Of a DNA stretch of 7,226 bases, positions 1 through 5,941 are shown in pieces. Both the position numbers and the translations under genes were made by a program. The notes below the pieces were generated by a model. It saw nothing but the letters and a program-made list of their open reading frames with translations. It searched no databases and had not been told where the DNA came from. The DNA is from Puniceicoccales bacterium. GTDB taxonomy: Bacteria > Verrucomicrobiota > Verrucomicrobiia > Opitutales > UBA9783. Where the stretch lies: positions 1 to 7,226 of the forward strand of contig JAIRKR010000032.1 of the NCBI GenBank assembly GCA_031260015.1, given 5' to 3'. The stretch's first letter is position 1. Every line of letters starts with the position of its first letter.

Positions 1-2
1 TA

Positions 3-77
3 AGAAAAGATGTTTGGAAGTTACAAGATTTTAAATGCATCGAAGTCTTAGGCCAAAAGACCTTACAAAATAGTTGA
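3..77 (+). CDS. Possible C-terminal end of an unidentified protein (partial at the left edge)
   Basis: A frame open from the window edge encodes 24 residues, RKDVWKLQDFKCIEVLGQ and then KTLQNS, and ends in TGA at 75-77. The mix of charged and hydrophobic residues looks like a genuine protein C-terminus. It would end 50 bases before the tRNA gene on the same strand, a normal arrangement. I do not recognise the family and 24 residues are too few to assign one. The opposite strand is also open here (ATG near 109 running left off the edge), so the strand is not certain. Upstream sequence would settle whether this is a gene end. Confidence 0.35.
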   Translation, partial: RKDVWKLQDFKCIEVLGQKTLQNS

Positions 78-86
78 TTTTTTGCG

Positions 87-115
87 TTGAAAATAAGCTG
101 ATTTTTCATTTTTCT
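87..115 (+). promoter_or_regulatory. Weak candidate promoter for tRNA-Leu
   Basis: TTGAAA at 87-92 resembles a sigma-70 -35 box and is followed 17 bases later by TTTTCT (110-115), a poor -10 box. The spacing to the tRNA 5' end at 128 would suit a short leader. The -10 match is weak, and the tRNA might instead be transcribed from further upstream, so this is only a candidate. Confidence 0.2.
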
Positions 116-127
116 GTTCACTACGTT

Positions 128-213
128 GCTTGGGTGGCGGAATGGTAGACGCTGAGGACTTAAAATCCTCTGACCGTAAGGTCGTACGGGTTCAAGTCCC
201 GTCCCGAGCACCA
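128..213 (+). tRNA. tRNA-Leu (anticodon UAA), CCA encoded
   Basis: This tRNA decodes UUA, with wobble to UUG, as leucine. The acceptor stem GCTTGGG (128-134) pairs with CCCGAGC (203-209) with one T-G wobble; the discriminator is A210 and CCA is encoded at 211-213. The anticodon stem GAGGA/TCCTC (154-158/166-170) encloses the loop CTTAAAA with anticodon TAA at 161-163. A long class II variable arm (171-185) has the stem GACC/GGTC closed by GTAA, as expected for leucine. The T arm ACGGG-TTCAAGT-CCCGT spans 186-202. The D-arm sequence GGCGGAATGGTAGACGC is typical of leucine tRNAs. The gene converges with the - strand aspartokinase gene, 101 bases away. Confidence 0.98.
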
Positions 214-268
214 TACATTTGTTTTGAATGGTTTGGTATTTTCCATGTTTGTTCCTCTATAAAATGTG

Positions 269-299
269 AAGGTGATGGGTGGGGGAGTTATCATTTTTT
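269..299 (+). terminator. Weak candidate terminator downstream of tRNA-Leu
   Basis: AAGGTGAT (269-276) can pair with ATCATTTT (290-297) through eight pairs, two of them G-U, around a 13-base G-rich loop. The 3' arm merges into a run of six T (294-299). It lies between the tRNA and the converging aspartokinase gene, where a terminator is expected. The stem is AT-rich and weak, so the call is tentative. Confidence 0.22.
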
Positions 300-314
300 G
301 GATAGAATATAAGG

Positions 315-1028
315 TTATGCGTACACGTACGTACCATGATTGTGCAAATCGGTGACTTCAAAGTTGACGTGATATTGCTGTGCAAATTGAATTGCCTGTG
401 CTTGAACGACGTCTGAGCCACTTTGAGAAATTGTGAGCAGATCGTTCAAGCTAAGTTGGGTAAAAAAAGTCCTCTTCTGGGTGGAACATAGGGAATCCAT
501 CGTAGCAATACCGGGTACATCTTTTATCAACTGACAACGGTCTGCCTTTAGGATGTGCGATAAAATGAGAGCGGTTAAATCGGACCCTCCGCGTTCTAAA
601 GTAATTAAGTGATTATGTTCATCCAAGGCCTGAAAACCACTGACGATGACAACATTTTTTTTTAGAGCCTTCAAATAATTTGAAACATCTACGTGCCATT
701 GGTGTTTTCTTGTCCTGTGCAGACCTACAAGGGCTCCACTTTTTACGGTTATCGGTATATCACAAGCGTTGAGTGCGAGACCTAAGAGCGCGCATGATTG
801 TTGTTCGCCGAGAGATAAGAGTAGATCTAAGCTTTGCCCTTCTGGCATATAAGGGTTCATGCGTTTGGCTTTACGTAATAGACGATCGGTCATTCCTTTG
901 ATTGCAGACACAACAACCACAAGCTGATGTCCTTGTCGATGTAAACATGCAAGGGAATGTGCTATTTTTGTAAATTTCCGTTCGCTGTTTAATACACTAC
1001 CGCCAAATTTTTGCACAATGAGGGCCAT
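315..1028 (-). CDS. Short aspartokinase lacking the ACT regulatory domains
   Basis: The product is predicted to phosphorylate L-aspartate to 4-phospho-aspartate with ATP, the entry step to lysine/diaminopimelate, threonine and methionine, in the cytoplasm. Motifs of the amino-acid kinase fold are present: KFGGS (residues 7-11), SAIKGMTDRLL (41-51), LSLGEQQS (71-78), LERGGSDLTA (144-153) and KDVPGIATMDS (169-179), close to the aspartokinase TDVxGxxTxDPR motif. The last part, SGSDVVQAQAI to HGTYVYA, matches the end of the kinase domain (GAKVLHPxA to GTxI). The protein stops there at 237 residues, whereas typical aspartokinases have about 400 or more with two ACT domains. The 101 bases to the tRNA cannot hold those domains. 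The start ATG lies 8 bases after the plsY stop, so the two are probably co-transcribed. No strong Shine-Dalgarno is visible. A related amino-acid kinase with another substrate cannot be excluded. Confidence 0.88.
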   Translation of the reverse strand: MALIVQKFGGSVLNSERKFTKIAHSLACLHRQGHQLVVVVSAIKGMTDRLLRKAKRMNPYMPEGQSLDLLLSLGEQQSCALLGLALNACDIPITVKSGALVGLHRTRKHQWHVDVSNYLKALKKNVVIVSGFQALDEHNHLITLERGGSDLTALILSHILKADRCQLIKDVPGIATMDSLCSTQKRTFFTQLSLNDLLTISQSGSDVVQAQAIQFAQQYHVNFEVTDLHNHGTYVYA

Positions 1029-1036
1029 GATAGTCG

Positions 1037-1612
1037 CTAAAAACGGTGTTCTTTACCCAACCAAAGACGTTTCAAATTAGTTCTATGCAGCCACACAACA
1101 ATGCCTGCAAACGTCATAAGGGGTAAGGCATGTTTTTGTTGTACAGAGGTCTCATTGCATAGAAGATTAAAGCACGGTAAAGTAATCGCAAAAATGATGG
1201 AGGCAAGCGATACATAGTGGGTTAACTTAAAGATGCCCCACCATACAATTAAGCCTAGCATCAATGGAATAGGTATTAAAAATGCTAAACCTCCAATGAG
1301 TGTTGCAACCCCTTTGCCGCCTTTAAAATGGGTAAAAAAAGAAAAGCTATGTCCTAATAAAGCACCCAAGAGTGTTAAATAAGGTTCGTTGAGGAGCTTT
1401 CCAAGGTAAACGGCCACGCATCCTTTGAAAGCATCCAGCAGAAATACGCTATAGCCTATTTTTTTACCCAAAATTCTCAATACGTTGGTTGCCCCCGGAT
1501 TACCACTACCTACCTGAAAAATACGAATGCCATGAGCTTTGGAAATTAAAAATCCAAAAGGGATAGCTCCCAAGAAATAACCCACCGCTAAGCTGATGAT
1601 AACCATACCCAT
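1037..1612 (-). CDS. plsY: Glycerol-3-phosphate acyltransferase PlsY
   Basis: This integral membrane enzyme transfers an acyl group from acyl-phosphate (made by PlsX) to position 1 of glycerol-3-phosphate, giving lysophosphatidic acid for phospholipid synthesis. The 191-residue length is normal for the family. All three conserved cytoplasmic motifs are visible: GSGNPGATNVLR (residues 35-46), GHSFSFFTHFKGGKGVAT (87-104) and HRTNLKRLWLGKE (176-188). The N-terminal IPFG (17-20) and several hydrophobic segments (about 3-23, 53-70, 76-95, 105-127, 133-152 and 162-176) also fit. The first ATG is preceded by GGGGA with an 8-base spacer; a second ATG two codons later is an alternative. The gene heads a probable two-gene operon with the short aspartokinase. 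It has its own intergenic region of 247 bases upstream. No plsX or plsC is in the window. Confidence 0.97.
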   Translation of the reverse strand: MGMVIISLAVGYFLGAIPFGFLISKAHGIRIFQVGSGNPGATNVLRILGKKIGYSVFLLDAFKGCVAVYLGKLLNEPYLTLLGALLGHSFSFFTHFKGGKGVATLIGGLAFLIPIPLMLGLIVWWGIFKLTHYVSLASIIFAITLPCFNLLCNETSVQQKHALPLMTFAGIVVWLHRTNLKRLWLGKEHRF

Positions 1613-1641
1613 TGTTTAGTTCCCCATACAATCATCCATCT

Positions 1642-1670
1642 TTTTAAAAGCCAATCGAAAAACGTGTAAA
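1642..1670 (-). promoter_or_regulatory. Candidate plsY promoter (proximal)
   Basis: Read on the - strand, TTTACA (1670-1665) and TTAAAA (1647-1642) are separated by 17 bases. Transcription would start near 1634, giving a leader of roughly 22 bases before the plsY ATG at 1612. The -35 box is good and the -10 box is moderate. The position is well suited, but in such AT-rich DNA chance matches are common. Confidence 0.3.
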
Positions 1671-1741
1671 ACTTAACGGGTACTATTCTGCCTGATTTTG
1701 CAATAATACAACATCCTTATTACGAAAAATAGGCTTAATAG

Positions 1742-1750
1742 TGGTATACT
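1742..1750 (+). promoter_or_regulatory. Extended -10 motif on the + strand
   Basis: TGG directly precedes TATACT (1745-1750), matching the TGN-TATAAT extended -10 pattern of sigma-70 promoters that can work without a good -35. The best -35 nearby, TTACGA at 1720-1725, is 19 bases away. A transcript would begin near 1757, pass through the inverted repeat at 1755-1803 and then run antisense to def. No + strand gene follows, so this may be a chance match. Confidence 0.2.
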
Positions 1751-1754
1751 ACTT

Positions 1755-1803
1755 ATCATTGATGCAATAAAAAATATCTAAAATAAGATTTGTAAGCAAT
1801 GAT
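1755..1803. repeat. Composite inverted repeat in the def-plsY intergenic region
   Basis: ATCATTG (1755-1761) is the exact reverse complement of CAATGAT (1797-1803). Inside it TGCAA (1763-1767) can pair with TTGTA (1790-1794, one G-U in the + strand RNA), and ATCT (1776-1779) can pair with AGAT (1786-1789) around a 6-base loop. Together these could form one interrupted stem-loop, or the outer arms could be an operator. It overlaps a candidate - strand promoter. On the - strand the inner ATCT/AGAT hairpin is followed by ATTTTTT, so it might act as a weak def terminator. Confidence 0.35.
1771..1799 (-). promoter_or_regulatory. Candidate plsY promoter (distal)
   Basis: On the - strand TTGCTT (1799-1794) and TATTTT (1776-1771) are 17 bases apart. 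It would give a leader of about 150 bases to plsY. It sits inside the inverted repeat, which could therefore affect its use. Either this or the proximal site, or neither, may be real. Confidence 0.22.
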
Positions 1804-1859
1804 GACAAATATTGAAACGCGGACATGCAAATTTCACATACGGTACATTTATTATCCCA

Positions 1860-2435
1860 TTACGTGATTTCATATTCGACGGTGCCTCCACGCGCTTTCA
1901 ACGCTTTTAAAGTAGCTGCATTTTCCTTGCGTTCCGTCTTTGAGATTCGATCCACAAACAAAATTCCATTTAGATGGTCTACTTCATGTTGGATACAACG
2001 TGCCAACAAGCGTTCGCAGGTAAGTTCATGAGGTGTTCCCTCAATATCTTGGTATTTTACAAAAATCTTTAGGTAGCGATTAACGTGACCGCGAACATCG
2101 GGAATAGAAAGGCAGCCCTCCTCACCTAAAATTAAAATATCATCTACTGGATTGAATGAGGGGTTGACTAACACCCATGGCTGAACCAATTGTAGGGGAA
2201 TAAGTTTTCCGTCCAAAGTAACCATTTCGTTCTTGGGTTCCATTTGCAAGTCAATAACGACGACTTGTTGCGTTTCTCCCATTTGAGGGGCAGCAAGCCC
2301 AATACCTTTGGCGATGTACATAGCTTGCAGCATACGATCCACTTGTTCTTGGAGCTGTTTATCGAATTGTTTTACGTACACTGCCTTTTTTCGAAGTACC
2401 GGTGCGCCATATGTACATATCTGAACGGAGGACAC
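1860..2435 (-). CDS. def: Peptide deformylase
   Basis: The enzyme removes the formyl group from the N-terminal methionine of nascent proteins, using a metal ion, usually Fe2+. The three family motifs are intact: GIGLAAPQ (residues 44-51), EEGCLSIP (105-112) and QHEVDHLNG (149-157). Metal ligands are Cys108, His150 and His154, and Glu151 is the general base. The length of 191 residues is usual. The reading frame starts at a GTG (2435-2433), 5 bases after the ftsH stop; no ATG is available nearby. AAGGAG (2454-2449) lies inside the end of ftsH with a long 13-base spacer to this GTG. An ATT codon immediately before the GTG would give a spacer of 10, so the exact start is slightly open. It is the last gene of the probable SulP-tilS-ftsH-def operon and is translationally coupled by position. 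No fmt gene, a frequent partner, is in the window. Confidence 0.97.
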   Translation of the reverse strand: MSSVQICTYGAPVLRKKAVYVKQFDKQLQEQVDRMLQAMYIAKGIGLAAPQMGETQQVVVIDLQMEPKNEMVTLDGKLIPLQLVQPWVLVNPSFNPVDDILILGEEGCLSIPDVRGHVNRYLKIFVKYQDIEGTPHELTCERLLARCIQHEVDHLNGILFVDRISKTERKENAATLKALKARGGTVEYEIT

Positions 2436-2440
2436 AATGG

Positions 2441-4486
2441 TTAAACAGCTCCTTCGGGGTTCAATGCAGGGACAATGGATATGTCGGGTACAGATTCTAC
2501 TTTAACCACTTGGTGAGCCACAACTTCCGAAACAAGGACGCCATGTTCCAATATTTCGTATACATATTTACCCTCCAGTGTTTCATATTTAAGCAAAGCT
2601 TGCGCTAACGACTCCAGGCAACCTTGTTTTTCCGTTAGAATTTCAACGGCTCGATCGTATTGGGAGCGTACGATTTTTGCGACGGTTGCATCGATGGTTT
2701 GAGCGGTTTGCTCGCTATAATTTTGCTCACGTGCAATTTCGCGTCCTAAAAAGATGTGATCCTGATTGTCACCAAATGCCAAGGGTCCCATGTCACTCAT
2801 ACCCCAGTCGCAAACCATTTTGCGAGCTAATTTGGTAGCGGAACGAATGTCGGCAGAAGCACCACTCGTTTGTTCTTTAAAAATAAGTTCTTCCGCAATG
2901 CGTCCTCCCATGGAACAACAAATTTGATTGAGTGCCTGCTGTTTGGAGTAATTTAGGATATCTTTTGAAGGTAACATCATGGTACTCCCTAAACTCTGTC
3001 CTCGGGGAACAATCGTTACTTTATGTATGGGAAGCAAACCATCGTCAATGATACCTTGTACAATGGCATGACCGGCCTCGTGGTAAGCTGCGATGCGCTT
3101 ATCTTTATCATCCATCAATTTTTTACGCTCTCGACCAAAGGAGATTTTGTCGCGCGCTTCGTCCAAATCAATTGGCTCTACCACTTTTTTAGACTGACGA
3201 GCTGCCAAAAGGGCACCTTCATTTAAAAGATTTTCGAGGTCGGCACCCGAATATCCAGATGTGTTGCGGGCTACCACTTTCAGGTCAACGTCCGGACTCA
3301 GCTTTATTTTTTTAGCGTGTACCTGAAGAATTTGCTCACGACCGTGAATGTCCGGTAGGTCCAAAACAATTTGCCGGTCGAATCTTCCGGGACGCAAAAG
3401 TGCACTATCTAAAACGTCCGGTCGGTTGGTGGCAGCCATTAAAATGATCCCTTCGCGCGATTCGAATCCATCCATTTCCACCAGCAGCGCATTCAGCGTT
3501 TGCTCTCGTTCATCATTGCCACCGCCGAGTCCAGCGCCGCGTTGACGTCCAACGGCATCAATTTCGTCGATAAAAATGAGGCAAGGCGCACTCTTTTTCC
3601 CCTGTTCGAACATATCTCGTACGCGTGATGCGCCAACTCCCACAAACATTTCCACAAAATCGGATCCGCTAATGCTAAAGAAGGGGACGTCGGCTTCTCC
3701 GGCAATGGCTTTTGCCAAAAGCGTCTTACCCGTACCCGGAGCTCCAACCATTAAACATCCTTTGGGTACACGCCCCCCAATTTCTTGGAACTTTTTTGGA
3801 TTTTTGAGGAAGTCGACAATTTCTTTCACCTCTTCTTTAGCTTCATCGCACCCAGCCACCTCTTTAAACGTAACTTTCTTTTTATCTTCCTGCAATAATC
3901 GTGCCCGACTACGTCCAAATCCCATGGCTCCTTTCCCAGCCATGCGAACTTGCCGCATGAATAAGAGGTATAAAACACCTAAAATAATCAAAAAGGGTAG
4001 GACATTAATAAGTATGGAAGATAACAACGTACTTGCGGGACGTTCCTTAAATTGAAACCCCAAATTTCCGTCCAAAAGTTCGTTAAATCGAGCGTCGGTG
4101 AGCCGTCCCGTAGCTTCAAAATGAAGGGGTAGCGAAACTGCGTTACGCGTTCCTTGGCCTCGCATTTGCTTTGCCCAAATGTTGGTGGCGTCGTCCTGTA
4201 AAATGCTATAAATTTTTTCAACATCGTTTTTCAAACGCCCTTTCATTTTATACCATTGGTGTCCTCCGGTAGCATCCGACTGAATTTCACCATTTTCGAT
4301 GAGATGCTGTCGTGCCATCGTTAATACTTGCGATACGGTGAGGTTCAGTCTACCTTCTGGTGTCAATGCCAGAGAATTTAAGAGCAACAAAAATAACAAA
4401 ATGATTCCCCATACAAGAAAACTTTTAGGCTTGAACGATTTCTGCTGGAGATTGTTTTTATCAGAGCTATTTACCTTTTTTTTCAT
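2441..4486 (-). CDS. ftsH: ATP-dependent zinc metalloprotease FtsH
   Basis: FtsH is a hexameric inner-membrane AAA+ protease that degrades misassembled membrane proteins and some regulators. The 681 residues contain a lysine-rich cytoplasmic N-terminus, TM1 (about 23-42), a periplasmic domain (about 43-153), TM2 (about 154-177), the AAA module and the M41 peptidase. Walker A is GAPGTGKT (248-255), the pore motif FVG is at 281-283, Walker B LIFIDEID at 303-310, and the second region of homology is ATNRPDVLDSALLRPGRFDR (352-371). The zinc site is HEAGH (469-473), with the likely third ligand Asp546 in SGASADIRSA. Length and architecture are standard; chlamydial FtsH is notably longer as I recall. 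The ATG lies 22 bases after the tilS stop without a clear Shine-Dalgarno, and def follows after 5 bases. The core sequence resembles Verrucomicrobiota homologues to me, which is an inference. Confidence 0.99.
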   Translation of the reverse strand: MKKKVNSSDKNNLQQKSFKPKSFLVWGIILLFLLLLNSLALTPEGRLNLTVSQVLTMARQHLIENGEIQSDATGGHQWYKMKGRLKNDVEKIYSILQDDATNIWAKQMRGQGTRNAVSLPLHFEATGRLTDARFNELLDGNLGFQFKERPASTLLSSILINVLPFLIILGVLYLLFMRQVRMAGKGAMGFGRSRARLLQEDKKKVTFKEVAGCDEAKEEVKEIVDFLKNPKKFQEIGGRVPKGCLMVGAPGTGKTLLAKAIAGEADVPFFSISGSDFVEMFVGVGASRVRDMFEQGKKSAPCLIFIDEIDAVGRQRGAGLGGGNDEREQTLNALLVEMDGFESREGIILMAATNRPDVLDSALLRPGRFDRQIVLDLPDIHGREQILQVHAKKIKLSPDVDLKVVARNTSGYSGADLENLLNEGALLAARQSKKVVEPIDLDEARDKISFGRERKKLMDDKDKRIAAYHEAGHAIVQGIIDDGLLPIHKVTIVPRGQSLGSTMMLPSKDILNYSKQQALNQICCSMGGRIAEELIFKEQTSGASADIRSATKLARKMVCDWGMSDMGPLAFGDNQDHIFLGREIAREQNYSEQTAQTIDATVAKIVRSQYDRAVEILTEKQGCLESLAQALLKYETLEGKYVYEILEHGVLVSEVVAHQVVKVESVPDISIVPALNPEGAV

Positions 4487-4508
4487 TTTGACATAGTTTT
4501 ATACTATT

Positions 4509-5939
4509 TCACCAAATTTTATAAGTTAAAAAAACAGATAATTTTGTTTGCGGTTCCACCTTAAAATAGTGCGCCGGCGGTAATCCTGGAATCCAAATAA
4601 TTTGGTTGTCATCATCGCAAATAATAGGCACTTGGTGTCTAGTGGAATGATTTATTTTACGTTCTACAAATAAATTTTTAACTTTTTTTTCATGGTCGAA
4701 ATAAATGGGACGATAGCGATCTCCCGGTTGCCAAGATCGTACGTACAATTTTTGTGTTAATTTTACAGCATCCAAAAACGTGCAATCTGTATCCGCATAG
4801 TATCCCGAAAAGATTTTTTCTTTATCGGCTGCAGACAAGTTTTTAAAGGATCCGCCCAAACAAGCTTTATGAGGAAAATAAATGTGACTTGCAATTGGAA
4901 AGTGCATGTGCAGCTTGTTGCCATGGAGGGATAAGTACGATTGACATTGTATTTGGCCGTCTTGAATACAAATGCGGTATTTGGAATTGAGGGGTAGGTA
5001 ATAATGTTCAGTCCCGTGTTTTAGAGCATGCAGTATTTTCTCAACCATTGAAAATGTAATCGTTTTGATGCCGAAAGACATGAACCATTCCGTGATAAAT
5101 TTACGCTGCAGGTAAAGTGGCATGGATGTAATCCATTCGCTTGCAATGGACACTTGTGTTAATTTTTCCCCGAACCCATAAAGATTGCAAATGGTATCCA
5201 AATCTTGTTGTTGTTCTAAAATGAGCTCACATGTTTTTTGGAACCCTGGACGCCATCGATTTACCCCAAAAATGCGATCCATGCAAGGCAATAAGTGGTG
5301 TCGAACACGGTTACGCAAGTGAATCGCATTCGCATTTGTTTCATCGGTCCTATAGGGTATGTTGAGCGTATTGCATGCTTCCGTAATTTGGGCCTTAGAA
5401 AGTGTGAGTAAAGGGCGCAATCGAATCTGATAATTCGAAAAATATTGAATAGGTTTTGGGGCCATTAACCCTTCTATACTACTCCCCCTCACAAGTCGCA
5501 TTAGAAATGTTTCAAACAAATCGTCTTGATGGTGTCCCAAGATTAAGCATCGACCTCGATGTTGGGTGAGTACATGTGCAAAGTAGTTGTAACGTAAATT
5601 TCTTAACTGCTGTTCATCTCTTGCCGACTGATTTAAATCTCGTTCACCAATTTCTATGGGCAAATCCAATTGTTGGGCCAATAAACGCATGTGACTTGCT
5701 TCCTCATCGGAGGCTTGTCGCACTTTATGATTGTAATGAAGTAAGATGCAAGCATTTTGTGGCCAATGCAATCTTATGAGATATAAGAGGCATGAGGAAT
5801 CGGGCCCACCGGAATAAGCCACAAATAAAGTTTCACGTGCATGCGTGTCTAAAAAATTGACAACCGTATCATCCAGATCTTTTTTCTGAAATATTTGAGC
5901 TAAACGGCCGTATCGTTCCAAAAAAGAAAGATGCTTCAT
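4509..5939 (-). CDS. tilS: tRNA(Ile)-lysidine synthetase TilS
   Basis: TilS attaches lysine to C34 of the CAU-anticodon tRNA-Ile using ATP, converting it from methionine to isoleucine identity so that AUA is read correctly. It is normally essential. The PP-loop SGGPDSS is at residues 43-49, followed by HYNHKVR (68-74), LRNLRYNYF (112-120), GHHQDDLFETFLMRLVRG (135-152), RPLL (175-178), and DETNAN with RNRVRHHLLP (199-218), all signature N-terminal domain segments. The C-terminal TilS domain is also present: VRSWQPGDRYRP (400-411), KKVKNLFVERKI (418-429) and IIWIPGL (447-453). At 476 residues it is full length, in the E. coli-like size class. The ATG follows the transporter stop codon after only 2 bases, implying translational coupling, and ftsH follows after 22. 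Adjacency of tilS and ftsH is common in bacteria. Confidence 0.98.
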   Translation of the reverse strand: MKHLSFLERYGRLAQIFQKKDLDDTVVNFLDTHARETLFVAYSGGPDSSCLLYLIRLHWPQNACILLHYNHKVRQASDEEASHMRLLAQQLDLPIEIGERDLNQSARDEQQLRNLRYNYFAHVLTQHRGRCLILGHHQDDLFETFLMRLVRGSSIEGLMAPKPIQYFSNYQIRLRPLLTLSKAQITEACNTLNIPYRTDETNANAIHLRNRVRHHLLPCMDRIFGVNRWRPGFQKTCELILEQQQDLDTICNLYGFGEKLTQVSIASEWITSMPLYLQRKFITEWFMSFGIKTITFSMVEKILHALKHGTEHYYLPLNSKYRICIQDGQIQCQSYLSLHGNKLHMHFPIASHIYFPHKACLGGSFKNLSAADKEKIFSGYYADTDCTFLDAVKLTQKLYVRSWQPGDRYRPIYFDHEKKVKNLFVERKINHSTRHQVPIICDDDNQIIWIPGLPPAHYFKVEPQTKLSVFLTYKIW

Positions 5940-5941
5940 AT

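Larger units (their letters stand above)
1613..1859. other. AT-rich intergenic region between def and plsY
   Basis: This is the only sizeable non-coding stretch between genes in the window. I see no convincing protein gene in it on either strand. It must hold the 3' end of the ftsH-def transcript and probably the promoter of plsY. Contents listed separately are two candidate - strand promoters, one extended -10 motif on the + strand and a composite inverted repeat. No GC-rich hairpin followed by a T run, which would be a clear terminator for def, was found. Confidence 0.7.

Noticed and set aside
1..109. A - strand frame from ATG near 109 (MKNQLIFNAKNQLF...) open to the left edge
   Set aside because: Its composition is less protein-like than that of the + strand frame over the same bases, and it has no clear ribosome binding site. 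It cannot be fully excluded without sequence to the left.
130..312. A 60-codon + strand frame across the tRNA-Leu gene
   Set aside because: It lies on top of a well-formed tRNA and has no recognisable protein features.
1825..2031. A 68-codon + strand frame starting in the intergenic region and running over the end of def
   Set aside because: Most of it is antisense to def codons, with no recognisable domain; def itself has all its motifs.
3576..4055. A 159-codon open frame on the + strand opposite ftsH
   Set aside because: It is the exact antisense of the conserved AAA region of ftsH, where codon bias leaves the opposite strand open. The protein is low in recognisable features, and such antisense frames are familiar mis-annotations.
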